64,000 nt of DNA, from assembly GCF_002288925.2 (NCBI RefSeq), contig NW_022097996.1, positions 12,148,139-12,212,138 of the forward strand, given 5' to 3'. The notes beneath the pieces are model-generated. The model did no database searches, was not told the origin of the DNA, and worked only from the letters and a program-made list of their open reading frames with translations. Below are positions 33,545 to 45,060 of the stretch, in pieces (position 1 is the stretch's first letter; every line of letters starts with the position of its first letter). Both the position numbers and the translations under genes were made by a program. Source of the stretch: Delphinapterus leucas (lineage: Eukaryota > Chordata > Mammalia > Artiodactyla > Monodontidae).

Positions 33545-34206
33545 AACAAATGTAAGACCCCCTTGAGCCCAAGAACTCCTGAGTGGTCATTCCTCCACCT
33601 CTCTGTAAAGCTCGGCCTCAGCTTATCCTCCTACAGTGCCTTTCTCCTTGCCCTTTTACTGCCCTAAGTTGATGAGGCTCCCAAGGACCCAGTCCTCAGA
33701 GCAGTTTAGCAGGGGCTGAGGTTGATCATGCCACTGAGAGCAGGGTAAACAAAGCATCCAGGCTTGATTTTCTTTTCTTTTTCCTCTCGAAAAAGAGATG
33801 GAAAGAGGCTACTTCAGATTCTACTGAAGTCATAATAAAACCAGACCCACTGGGTCACCATATGCGGGGGGAAAAGTTCTCTTGGGCCTTAGTGTACACA
33901 CTCAGGGAGTGAAACAAAGAAAAGGAAAGGAGCAGTCCTGTTGGCAACTGTTGTTAGGTAGTATAAACAATGGTCAGTCACTGGCATGGAGCGCAGGCTC
34001 AGATTCCAATAGCACTCGATGGGGAGCCTTCCTTAAAAAATTAGAAGAAGCTGGGCTGGAGCTGGTCCATGCTGGGAATGGCAGAAGAAGCAAAAACAAG
34101 AGTAAATGAATGGAAATTAAGCAGCAGGAAATGGGGATTTGGCACAAAGTTGGAATTTGAAACTGCAGAGAGGTGTCAGTGATAAGGTTGTATAGAGTTT
34201 CTGGCC
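33545..34206. other. Unclassified unique sequence
   Basis: No gene or repeat recognised. Confidence 0.4.
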
Positions 34207-34254
34207 AAAAAAAAAAAAAGAGAGAGAGAAAGAAAGAGAGAGAGAGAGAGAGAA
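34207..34254. repeat. Poly-A followed by (GA)n
   Basis: A run at 34207-34219, then GA repeats with AAAG interruptions to 34254. Confidence 0.93.
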
Positions 34255-36239
34255 GGAATGCAGATGTGTTCATTGAATAAAGTGCAGATGGAGAAGGGCT
34301 AGGAAGGAAAAAAATATGCCCAGGAAATCATAGTGAGTAGAGGTACATTTCTGTTTCGCAAAGTTTTAAAAATTATTCTCCCCGCATGTCTGGTTGAAAT
34401 TACAGGTTGGTTCAGATTGTTCCAATCTACGGGAGAGATTAAGGCAGCGTGTATTTACTTTTACCTTTTCCTGCTCTGGACTGACTGGGCTGTTTCTGTC
34501 GGGAGGCTCCCCGTGGGGCTGGGCAGGCTGAATCCAGGTGTGAGTTGCTCTTTGGGGTCCGCTCAGGAACTCCATCCATCAGTTGCTCTTTAGTTAGAAA
34601 TGAGTGGGACATCTCCGGAGAGCTCGGATCACTGTGCGGGTTAGTTGTCTGTCTGGGGAGCTCACAGGAGGTCTGACCCTCTCTAGCAGTCACCCTATCG
34701 GTTGGCTGTGGCGGGGAGGCTGAGCATTTTGGTTCTGCCCCCCCCTCCCCGTCTCACCCCCATCTGGAGGTGCTAGGTTGAGCCTCTTTGTCTGAGTTAC
34801 AGGACAGTCCTTGAGTTTAAACATTGTCTTATTTGGCTTAACGAACAGGAAGGTTGACATTGGCCATTGGCCTCTGTACTGTACCCTCTCTCTTTCTTGT
34901 CCATCCTTGGGCAGAAGTAAATAATGTGAAGGACCCAGTCAAATACTAGATCCATAGACAGTGGGGCTGGGAGGCAGTGGGCGTGGTGGAGGCAACCTGC
35001 AGGGGAGTGGAAACGTCTTCGATTCTGAACTAGGAAGGGAACACGGGCCAAAGTCACTTTGCCACACTTAAATGTCAATTTCTCATTTTCCCAACAGGAC
35101 TAACTGTAACTACCCAATGTATTTTAGAGCATTTGTTTGTTGGGTGAGAGGCTTGTGAGGAAATACATATGAAAGGGTCTTGCAGAATATCCTGTGTTTT
35201 CTTACGCAAAGTACCACCATCGTCATCAACTGTGGGCGGAAAGGTCTGCTCTTAGAGGTGAAATCCCCGTTCTAGCAAAGAGGTAAGGTGTCACGAGGCA
35301 GAAGACAGTCTGGACACAAACATCCCACAGTCATCTTTCTTTCAAAGAGTGAAAGTGAATGCTTTTTGATGTGCCCTGTGGCCCCTCTGGTTTGTGTTTT
35401 AAGAGCAGTAGAAGATGTAGCAATAAATGTGGTCCTGGCCAAGATTTCCCATCTATCAATATGGATATTGGCAAATGCACAGCAGTGGGTAATATATCAA
35501 TCTGGACTTCCCGCTTTCTTCCACTTGATGAGCAGTGTTTCCTTGGGGATATGCACAAATGTCATGTGTTTTATATCAATGCTGTTGACATAATAGTCTG
35601 GATTACATTCAATTCTGACTGTGTGTCATCTTGGGAAAGAATACTGTTTAAATGTTAGCATTTAAAAGTGAAAATTGGGTAAGAATTGTAGTGCGGGTGA
35701 CCATGAAAACTTCCTTGTCTCAGCAGTGCCACCTGCCCCCCGTAGGGCTCCATCCTTGCCTTTCCAACTTCCTCTGATGTTCCCGGATCAGAAGTAATGG
35801 TCTCTCTTCCCCATCCATCTGCAGACCTACCTGTACATCCTACCATCTTGTACCTTGCTTTTTGGGAGGAGAAAATGTACATCAAGATTTCAGTTTCTTA
35901 TCCTCACTTATCTGTACAGAAGGTAGCACTTAACTGTGGCCAAAATGAGACCTTTTAAAGGGCTGTAACCTGGATGGGAACAGTTAGGTGAAAGTACCCT
36001 TGAACATGGCTTGTGAATGCATTTTTGAGAGTATAAACAGTCGACTCTCCCAAGAGCTATCCTTTTTCCTTCCTTCATTTCCTTTATTTCTTCTCCTTTT
36101 AAAAACATCAATAGACTACCTAAAAATATAGAAAATGTATTAAAAATAACAATATTTAAAAATATTTTTATAAAAATCCATTTTCATTTTTATATATGTT
36201 CCTAAACACATGAATGTATGTATTTTACAGGTTGGCAAG
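34255..36239. other. Unique non-coding sequence
   Basis: About 2 kb. 35340-35650 is repeat-free with a smooth, CpG-free texture that could be a conserved element; 101- and 99-codon plus-strand frames cross it without domains. 36120-36220 is AT-rich. Confidence 0.4.
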
Positions 36240-36354
36240 TATTTATTAAATCTCTACTATGCCCTTAACTTTTTAAGACCCCTCCCCCAAATGCTTAGCA
36301 TCTCATAATATAAATAATAATCCTACCCGTAAAATGTCTCTGGAACTTTTTCCT

Positions 36355-36800
36355 CCTCTCTATTCCCATGGCCTCCACCCTAATTTAGCCCCTTATCTCT
36401 CACCATGGCAAATATAGTGGTCTCACAGCTGGTTTCCTGTCTCCAGGCGCTTCTTCTGCCCCAGAATTTTTAACTTCCTAGAGCTCAAACTTGATGGCAT
36501 CTGTACCTCTGCTTAAGGACCTGACAGCAGCTTCTGGTACCTGCAGGGGAAGACCATGCATCAGTCCTTGGTCTCCAGCTCGGCCAGGCTAGGATGGAGC
36601 CGAGGCTTTCTGATCACAGTGTTGCACGTGGTTTCTCCACTCTGCTGCAGCCTCAAGTTGTTCTCGAGGATGTGCACTTGGACCCCCTTCTCTGATCCTC
36701 CCAGCGTAGGGCAGTTCTTAGGGCACCTAGTTTACAGCTGTCTCACAAGCTGCCACGCTGTGTCTGCATCCTCAGAGCGGAGACCCCAGGTCCCAAAGCC
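36355..36800 (+). mobile_element. L2 remnant, sense
   Basis: 'cctccaccctaatttagccc', 'gtctcacagctggtttcctg', 'gtacctctgcttaaggacct' and 'ccttggtctccagctcgg' follow the sense L2 3' region order. Heavily diverged. Confidence 0.55.
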
Positions 36801-36834
36801 TGCACAGCCGTCACCGTGATGAACAAATTAGGCA

Positions 36835-37150
36835 CAGCTTCTACCTTTGCAGAGGCAGCAATCCATATGGGGAAGACAGACATGGTATAATTAAAAGTGC
36901 AATGAATATCAGTATCATTTAGAACTGCAGGATGCTATGGCAGCAAATAACCAGGGGACCCAAACCCGTGTAGGGAGCGGGAAAAGCTTCCTGTTGGGAG
37001 AGATGGGGACAGGAGGCCTGAAGATGTGTGGGAGCTCCCCCGCAGGAGAGGTGGGTGAAGCTGGCGGTGGGTGGGGACGAGAAGGGAGATTTGAGTAGGT
37101 CCTTGAACGGTGTGGGTGACATCCGGATGAGCAGAGAGGAAGAGGCAGCT
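36835..37150 (-). mobile_element. L2 remnant, antisense
   Basis: 'gcaatccatatggggaagac', then 'gggaaaagcttcctgttggg', then 'gaggtgggtgaagctggc' resemble the antisense L2 3' region, adjacent to the sense copy. Confidence 0.45.
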
Positions 37151-38397
37151 GAAACCATGTATATATGTATATATTTCCAATTGACTCCCTTGATGAAGGC
37201 TGTGGATCTTTTTTCTTTAGTGCCTCTGAGCACAGGGCATTTGTGAGAACCAAGACCCGTTGGTTGCCCTTGGCTCTTGGGCTCCTTCTCCCTGGACCTG
37301 TGCTATCTCTGCACCTGGCAGAGAGCGACTGGGTGAAACAGGAACACTGCCTTCTTGGCCTGGGCGCTCAGGTGGGGCAGCCAAGATGCTGCTGGAAAGT
37401 TCCAGACCCAGGTGGCTGTGTTTCACAGCAGGCAACCACCTAAGGCGGCCCTCTGGGACACTAGGGATGCTAGAATGGAGGCTCCAGGAAAGCAGTTTGG
37501 ATTCCCATGTAGCCTGATATCACTCTTCCTCTGCCTGAACTATTTTGAGACACTCCTGCCATCCTTCTCTCTCCCACACATACCCTTAATATGACTAGAA
37601 TATAGCTAGTTCGAGCTAACATATGTTCTTATAATTATGTTGCTAGCATGATAGATTATTTATTCTCAATTTTTTTTTTGAGTCCCAGCTCTGGGTACCA
37701 AGACTTAAGGAGGCTGTTTAAATAAAGAGATACGAACACACCTTGACAGCAGCTTATGAAAAAAAAAAAGGAAAAACCCCAGCCTTTAAGAGGTCTCAAA
37801 TCTGCATCCCATCTGTTTAATATGTAACCTAATGTGCTACTGTGAAGCTCACTTTCCCACCGGGAAGCAGCTGAAGGGAGAGTCAGAGGCTCTGTCTGCT
37901 CAGCTGTCAATCCCTGACTGAAGAGAACAGGAACCCTGGTGCATCCAGCCCTGTGGGGCTGTGTCCCCCTGCCCAGGGACCCTCATTCAGCTGGAGGAGT
38001 GCTCATTGAGTTGGGGTTTGGGGCAATAAGCACTGGCGTTGGAGGGGCCTCTCCAGTCCTTGGGGTCAGGCTTCTTCTATTTCTGATGGTAAATCTGAAG
38101 CCCAAAGCAATGTCTTGCTGGTGGTGCTACAGACCCAGTGGAGGGCAGCTCCCCGATCACTTGCTCTGACTTTGAATTCAGTGCCTTTTCTGCTCCATGG
38201 CAGGATGCCGAAAGCCAATGGAAATGGGTTCTCCTAGCCAGTCTAGAAAGCAAGCAGAAGCCAGGAGTCAGCTACCCTGGTCTGCTTCCTATGACTTGTC
38301 TAGGGAAGGGAAGATGTCTCTTCTCTCCTGACTAAATTTTAGTAATCCGATTAAATCCAATTCGTACCTGTATTAGTACCTTAAGGAAAACTATGTG
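37151..38397. other. Unclassified unique sequence
   Basis: GC-richer than average, no repeat family recognised. Open frames of 60-92 codons without domains. Confidence 0.4.
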
Positions 38398-38700
38398 TTC
38401 ATTCATTCCTTCGATCATTCCTTCGATGAAGGTCTATTATGTATATACAGAAGATGTAATAATCCAGTAGAATTCCTGCCCTCCAAAGCTTTCCGATAAC
38501 GGTGGATGGACAACCAAGTAAACAAGTCATTATGGTCCAGTTATTACGGTAAAGAAATGCCACAGTGGTGTGTGCCAGGCAGTGAAGTGCACTAAGTCCT
38601 GTGGAGACAGAGGAGGGGACCATACCCCAGGCTGTGTTAGAGCTGGGGGGTGTCCGGGAAGGTGGCGCTGAGCTTCAGGTTCGTGATCTGCAGCTCAATT
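38398..38700 (-). mobile_element. L2 remnant, antisense
   Basis: 'gttcattcattccttcgatc', 'gaattcctgccctccaaagc', 'ccaagtaaacaagtcattat' and 'gggaaggtggcgctgagc' match the antisense L2 3' end. Confidence 0.7.
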
Positions 38701-38753
38701 AGGTGGGCTCTGTGAAGTTTGTTTGCTTGTTTGTTTTCCCTTCTGAACATCTT

Positions 38754-39099
38754 TTTTTTTTTTTTAACATCTTTATTGCAGTATAATTGCTTTACAATGG
38801 TGTGTTAGTTTCTGCTTTATAACAAAGTGAATCAGCTATACATACGCATATATCCCCATATCCCCTCCCTCTTGCGTCTCCCTCCCACCCTCCCTATCCC
38901 ACCCCTCTAGGTTGTCACAAAGCACCGAGCTGATCTCCCTGTGCCATGTGGCTGCTTCCCACTAGCTGTCTATTTTACATTTGGTAGTGTATATAAGTCC
39001 ATGCCACTCTCTCACCCTCCCAGCTTACCCTTCCCCCTCTCCGTGTCCTCAAGTCCATTCTCTATGTCTGCGTCTTTATTCCTGTCCTGCCCCTAGCTG
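38754..39099 (-). mobile_element. Young LINE-1 3' end, antisense, with intact target site
   Basis: 'aacatctttattgcagtata', 'ttgctttacaatggtgtgtt', 'tgtcacaaagcaccgagctg' and 'ccatgtggctgcttcccact' are a less diverged L1 type than at 4671. The 12-bp target-site duplication 'tctgaacatctt' is at 38742-38753 and 39100-39111. 5'-truncated. Confidence 0.96.
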
Positions 39100-39139
39100 T
39101 CTGAACATCTTGAATAAGGTGTGAGGCTGTCCTGCGGAG

Positions 39140-39560
39140 GATGCAAGAGAAGCAATAAGACAGATCCCAGCCCTCCAGGGGCTTACAGCCTAATTGGGAA
39201 AAGAACTTCATACTCAACACAACAAATAGGAAAAATTCCAAAGCATTCTGTAGGTCAGAGCTGTGTTATATGACATACATAATAAATACTAAAAAAAAAA
39301 AAATCAGAAAAGGAAAAGAATAGAATGAGTTGGAGTAGGCAAAAAGAGCAGTGGGGGAGAGATGGACATTCATTTGGGTTTTAACTAAAGTGTAGGATTT
39401 GCCCAGATGAAGGGCAGGTTAGGAAGGATACTCTAGGCATGGGAGTTGGGGAAAATTAACAAAGTCTGCAAGGAGTGAACCTGGCATATTGGGGAAGAGT
39501 CAAAAGGCTGAAATGATTTGTAATAGTTCTTAACTTAACGATTGCCCAGGTGGTTTGTAA
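39140..39560 (-). mobile_element. L2 remnant, antisense
   Basis: 'cagccctccaggggcttaca', 'gcctaattgggaaaagaac' and later 'ggatactctaggcatgggag' follow antisense L2 order. It is a separate copy from 38398, since both carry the same consensus block. A short A run lies at about 39291-39303. Confidence 0.65.
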
Positions 39561-41011
39561 ATTCCAACATGGACTGGGTGAGCATATGCCCCAGGTAGCC
39601 CCAGACGATTCTGGTTTACATGCCTGTTTTCCTAGTGTAATTATTAACAGAGCCCCCTTTGATCACTCTTCGAAGTGTTCCCATTAAAAATGACTAAACA
39701 GAAGTATCATTTTTGACGAACCCTGAACGTTAATCTCAACCTTGCCTTTTTGTCTTAGGGTGCATGCTTGAAGCCACTGCTCCTTTCCGTGCCTTTGATG
39801 ACCCAGGAAACGCCTGGTACTTTCATTTCTTCCTAAGAACCTATGGAGCCCAAAGAAATCTTCAACCGCATTCTCCCTGTAGTAGAACATAGCAGTACAT
39901 CCTTAGAAGCTGCAGAGAGGCAAAAACTCACTCCTTTCTGCTCCAGCAAAGTGTGTGTGTGTCCTCTCTCCTCCCAAGTGAATTTTCAGGCTTTCAAAGA
40001 TCTGTCTTTGTCTAAAAGGGTTGGAGGACTGAGTTGGATGACTTGGAAAGTGTTTAAAAATTCTTTGGACAGAGGCATCATAGAAATACCAGGTGGCCAT
40101 TGAGAAGTGAGGGGGTGGATTCCATCCAGTGGTGGCGCCATTTATCATGTTCAATTGGATGGATTCTGGAGCAGAGAATAAAGAGCTGTCCGTCGTGGGA
40201 TTTGATCTTACTCTCACAGCTGGTAATCCCAGCCTGCATGGGCCTGGGCTCCAGCTCACGTAACCGCTACTCAGGCTCTCTCCCAGCCAGCAGGGAAGAG
40301 TCTAGCTGCTGGCACTGTCAATCCAACACCTTTTTATGAGTACTAAATTTGCAAAAATAATAAATGAAAATGAGGTTGTGTGCCATTTCAGCATGTGTTC
40401 TATATAATGAAATAAGATGGTGATATCAAATTACTGGCTAATTTAATTGACTGGAAAAATCAATTTCTAAAAATGACAAATAATTTCCAAATCAGATAAA
40501 TTAGGGGAGCAACATCTATTTTTGGTTTTCATTTGGGGAGAAAGATATACAGCATGCTCAGAGAGATTTTTTTCTTTTGAAAATCTGTAAAAACTACTTT
40601 GTTCTAGGTTGGGGTATCAGCTCATGGTAGGGGTGGTGGGAGGAAGAAAAAACTCTTTTACTTTCATTTCATTTATGAGTTGCACTTATTTTTATTCTGA
40701 TTCTTTATATCTATTTGTGTTAAAATTGTGGAGGATTGGCCTCCTTTGTTAACTGGCCTGTGATTTATGCATTTCTGATACAATTTGGAGCACCAAGGCA
40801 TTAAAAAGATTGCCCGAAAGTTGCCCAAACCCTAAGATTGTGGTTCTATGCCTGAGGTGGATGATGAACAATTCCGGTGACATCTTTGAGCCTGGGTCAA
40901 CAGTTTAACAGACTTTAACCCATTCCTCCCCTAAGAAGACCCAATCTTTTTGTTATTCATTTAGCTGTAATAACTCTTACTCCCAAGCGTTGATACTAAG
41001 ATGTAGCAATG
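39561..41011. other. Unique non-coding sequence
   Basis: 40330-40600 is AT-rich and repeat-free, with 'ctggctaatttaattgactg' and 'caatttctaaaaatgacaa', enhancer-like in texture. No gene supported. Confidence 0.4.
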
Positions 41012-41025
41012 GATAAGGTGTTTTT

Positions 41026-41364
41026 TTGTTTGTTTTTTAAATAAATTTAGTTATTTATTTTTGGCTGCGTTGGGTCTTCGTTGCTACGTGCGAGCTTTCT
41101 CCAGTTGCAGTGAGCGGGGGCTACTCTTCGTTATGGTGCGCCGGCTTCTCGTTGCGGTGGCTTCTCTTGTTGCGGAGCATGGGCTCTAGGCACGCGGGCT
41201 TCAGTAGTTGTGGCTCGCGGGCTCTAGAGCACAGGCTTCAGTAGTTGTAGCACACGGGCTTAGTTGCTCCACGGCATGTGGGATCTTCCCGGACCAGGGC
41301 TCGAACCCATATCCCCTGCATTGGCAGGCAGATTCTTAACCACTGCACCACCAGGGAAGTCCCT
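41026..41364 (-). mobile_element. Longest CHR-type SINE in the window
   Basis: Minus strand, about 330 bases, with two related blocks ('gggcttcagtagttgtggct' and 'aggcttcagtagttgtagca') typical of the long form. The target-site duplication is imperfect ('gataaggtgttttt' 41012-41025, 'gatgaggcgttctt' 41365-41378), so this copy is older than the short-form insertions. Confidence 0.93.
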
Positions 41365-41378
41365 GATGAGGCGTTCTT

Positions 41379-42594
41379 AATGATGACTTTTGTCCCTCTT
41401 TGACCAAATGAGATGAGATGTTCAGGGCAGTGGTCAAAGGTGGCTTGACTACCTGCCTCAGCCCTCAGGAGCCTTCTGGGACCCAAGAGCATGCAGAGTC
41501 TGAGGACCCACGTGTTGCAGATGCAACTTTATGCAAAGACTCTGCATGAGCTTTCCAGCCTTTCAGTGTAATTGAGAAATGAGACCAATTGTATTGTAAT
41601 ACATTTCTATTACTCTTTTTAATAAAAGTGTGCAAATATGATATGGGGTGGGTATTGGTGATGGCAGCCATCTTGTTTTAGCAAACTATGGAACTTGAGA
41701 GGCCGTTGTATGAGCTTAATGGAAGAGAGGTCTTTGCAAAAGTAGAGGAACCTAGCTTTCCACTATTTATCAGTAATAAAAGGGGAAAGCAGCCAGCTTA
41801 GTGGGGTGGCTCATTTCAGATGCTCTGATAAAGGAGGCCGCCCTTTATCAAAGTTGGTCATCAGACGCTATTCGTTAATACATTTCTAGACTGAGAAGCC
41901 ATGCCCTGTTGTCTTCCTCAAGTAAAGGCTCAGATTTGCTTGGCCTTTTGCTCATTGGTACAGTTTTTATTTCAAAAGGTGGTGAGGTTAATAGTTCTAG
42001 AAATAATGATTTAGCCCTTCACTGATTTTAAAACATGTCACCAAAAATGTCATCCTGTGTGGTACTGATGCATGCCCCTAGGCCAGCTCTAGGCAAAACT
42101 GTGAAGTAGGCCAGATTTATTTTCGACTTCCCTGACTGCTTCCGGATGTGGTCACTTTCCATCCTTTTCAGGACCAATCTCCCTCTTCTCCTTTTCCAAC
42201 ACTCCCAAGCTCCCCTTCCCCTACTTCCCGTAATACCCTTTTAATGTCCTTGATTTTTTTCTTTTCTGCTAATGAAGGAATGATCCAGAAACCTCATTCA
42301 CGCCTTAGCGTGAGTACTAGTGACTTTTTTTATTACGCTTGTTAGAGTACTTGCATCTTATAAGGACATGAAGAAGGTCACCTTTAAACCCACGGAAGAG
42401 ATCTCTGATAGCCACCTTTAGGCATTAGCAGGAGGAATATTTTATCAGGAGGTAGCTCTTACAATATTTTTATTTAGCCCAATCAGTATGGTTCCAAACT
42501 ATGTGAGGATCCTTGTTAAACAGAAAAAGATAAAAGGAAATCATCAGATTCCCAACATGCTTATGGGGGTAATTTTAACAACCAGTAATTGAGA
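41379..42594. other. Unclassified unique sequence
   Basis: No gene or confident repeat. Contains a GATA-type inverted repeat at 41826-41850. Confidence 0.4.
41826..41850. promoter_or_regulatory. Inverted pair of GATA-type sites
   Basis: 'tgataaagg' (41826-41834) and 'cctttatca' (41842-41850) are perfect 9-bp inverted arms around a 7-base spacer. The right arm runs into 'caaag'. A regulatory role is inferred. Confidence 0.3.
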
Positions 42595-42855
42595 AATGGG
42601 GGAGGCAGCATAATATAGTTAATTGTACGACATGCTGGAACCAGATCGTCTGGCTTGAATTGCAGCTCCACTTCTTTCTAGCTGTGTGACCATGGGAAAG
42701 TTACTTGAGCTCTCTGTGCCTCTGTTTTCTCATCTATGAAGTAAGAACAATAATGGTAATGTCCCCCCCCCGCCGGGTGGTTGTGAGGATTAAATCAGTT
42801 CATGTATAGATGGTGTTGGAAAGTACTGGGCATGTTGTAAGCCCTCAATATATGA
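42595..42855 (+). mobile_element. MIR SINE, sense, full length
   Basis: 'tctagctgtgtgaccatggg', 'ctctgtgcctctgttttctc', 'gtggttgtgaggattaaatc' and 'agccctcaatatatgataa' cover the element. A C run at about 42763-42770 is a later change. Confidence 0.9.
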
Positions 42856-42892
42856 TAACGATGATGATGTTGACGATGACGATAATGATGAC
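42853..42892. repeat. (GAT/GAC)n trinucleotide repeat
   Basis: Imperfect 3-base repeat directly after the MIR 3' end, probably grown from its tail. Confidence 0.8.
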
Positions 42893-42914
42893 CAAAAACT
42901 TTTGGAAGTAGAAG

Positions 42915-42965
42915 GTATATCTGTGCAAGAAAGTATATCGGTGCAAGAAAGTATATCTGTGCAAG
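42915..42965. repeat. 18-bp tandem repeat, about 2.8 copies
   Basis: Unit 'gtatatctgtgcaagaaa'; copies start at 42915, 42933 and 42951. The second copy has one T-to-G change. Confidence 0.9.
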
Positions 42966-43869
42966 ACCTATTTTTTAATTAGCCATGATATCTGGTGTGC
43001 GTTAGGATTCCGAGATCCCTTGCAGTAACCCGCCAGCTGCCCAGGAGCCTGCAACCATAGCTGGAGTCTGGGTTAAGGCACACCCTGGTTGGCCTCCTTT
43101 TGCAGAGGTAAGAAGAGGCCGAAGCAGTGAGCACCAATGCAGGATTAGATTTTGGAACTTCCCGAGTTCCCAGACTCGGGAGTTCCGTGAGATGCGTTCA
43201 TCTTTCAGTTAAGGCTCTGTTTATTTCCCTTGTGTTCAGGGCTCAAGGAGGGAACTACTATTTCCTTCACTTTATGAGTCATGGTTCTGTTCTGTCATTT
43301 TGGGAAGGGCCTTAGGCCCTCAACAGTATTACCGCTGTACAATTATCTGGAGTGCAGGCACACAGCAAAGAGCATTTCCCTTTTAATGTAGTTATAAATG
43401 TCGCTTCGGTTTGAGATTTAGGAGTGCGATCAGGAGCTTCGTTTCCTAGTCAAACAGGGTATAATTAGAGTGGGACTCTGGGCCCATCCCTCACAAGACA
43501 TTGTAACTGGGGAAGGTAAAGCAATGTGCTGGTTTGCTTCCTCTGGATCAGAGGGGCATCCGGAAAAGGAGCGACTTTTCACCAATCATCTTCTAGGCTG
43601 TTCTATGTGCTTGCTTGTTCAAAGTCATAGAATTGGCTTGTTTACCCAGAGTAACAGTGCCTGCTCTCCAGAGAAATAACACGTCAAGTGTTTTCACTCG
43701 TCCACAGAACCCCTGAGCTGGGGCGAGTGTGTGTGGCGGGAGAGGCACTGCACTCGTTGTCATTTTGGTTTCTTCAAGACAGGGCAAGGAGAAATCGAAT
43801 CACTGAGAGAACCAGTTCCCTTAGGATTAACCTCTAGTCAGATTGTACCTCCAAAGTAGAGGAGGCTTG
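42966..43869. other. Unique sequence with hairpin and candidate conserved segment
   Basis: Holds the inverted repeat at 43154-43186. 43190-43450 is smooth and repeat-free ('cattttgggaagggccttag', 'gtagttataaatgtcgct') and may be conserved. Confidence 0.35.
43154..43186. repeat. Near-perfect inverted repeat (hairpin)
   Basis: Left arm 'ggaacttcccgagt' (43154-43167), 6-base loop, right arm 'actcgggagttcc' (43174-43186). Thirteen base pairs with one bulged T. Confidence 0.9.
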
Positions 43870-44810
43870 TAGAATGACTCCATGAATGAATGAAAGAATG
43901 AATGAATGCTTGGCCAGCTAAGCTCTTTGGAAGAACTTTCTGGCATCATTCATGCCCTTAAGAGATATTTATCATGCATCTTCCGTGGAACAGACTTTCT
44001 GCTCTATGGGTTGTGTTGGGTGTCACAGTCCCTGTTCTCCAGAGGGTCTTAGTTCAGCTAGAGGAAAAGACAAGGAAGCCAAAAATGACAGAAGAACGTG
44101 TAAGTGTTTATCAAAGGTCTGTGCCAAATTTATAGGAAGGGCACCCACTACTGCCTTGGATAAAAGCAGAATCATGGATAATTTCCCAGAGTGGGTGATG
44201 ACCAGACTGGGTGAGGAGTGAAGCAGGGTTACTAGCATAGGGAAGGAGGGAACAGCATCCAGGGAGAAGGAACAACAGCATGTGCAAAAGAGAAGGCGTA
44301 TGTGCAAAACTTCCAGCAGGGCTCACGGTGAGGCTGGGGAGGGAGGGAGGTGTCAGTTATCAAGGCATTCTTAGGGCGAGTACGGACTCTGGTCTAAATG
44401 CAGTGGTGGTGGTGGGGGTGGTTGGAGAAGAATTAAAAAATTTGGGGTGTGTGTGATCTGAATGATTTGCCTTTGACTAGAGGTGGAGTGTGGAGCCAGG
44501 ACTGCGCATGGGGGAGAGAGCCCGGAGGCTGGGCAACCAACTAGGGGACTATCGGCTAATTTAAGCAAGAAGTGATGGAGGCTTGAACGAAGGCATAGCA
44601 GTAGGTACAGAGAGTAGGGGACAATCTTGAAAGCTACTGGTAGATGCAGAAGCAGCAGGATTTGATTGGATGTGAAAGTGAGTCAGAGGGAGAAGTCTAG
44701 GCTGCCGTCTGTGTTTCTACCTTGGTTGACAGATTGGATATAGAGGTGGGTGTCGACCTGAGGATAGTTTGGGGGTAGTTCCTGGTTTAGGTTATGGAGA
44801 TGGGGTGGGT
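43870..44810 (-). mobile_element. Long L2 remnant, antisense
   Basis: Starts with the octamer-type tail 'atgaatgaatgaaagaatga', then 'ggaacaacagcatgtgcaaa', 'ggaggctgggcaaccaacta', 'gcagcaggatttgattggat' and 'gtgggtgtcgacctgagg'. This is the L2 3' region in antisense over about 900 bases, diverged. Confidence 0.65.
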
Positions 44811-44984
44811 GGAGGGCACAGAAGGGTGAAAATGATACCAACTCTGTAGAAACCAGAAGAATAAATCTTTCCCATGAATGGCTATGGTCCCCCTCTCCAC
44901 CATCCAGATGACTGTTTGGAAAACTGGGAGGTCTTTGGTACTTTTCCATTTTCCTTTCATTCACTTTTCTCTTAGCAGGCATAT

Positions 44985-45060
44985 TTGTATATGATATAAG
45001 ATACTATGCTAGGCCTTGGAGAATAAGGTACAGGCCCCATTCCCAAGGTGTTTACATACT
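44985..45060 (-). mobile_element. L2 fragment, antisense
   Basis: 'agatactatgctaggccttg' and 'ccattcccaaggtgtttaca' match the antisense L2 end. Confidence 0.5.
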
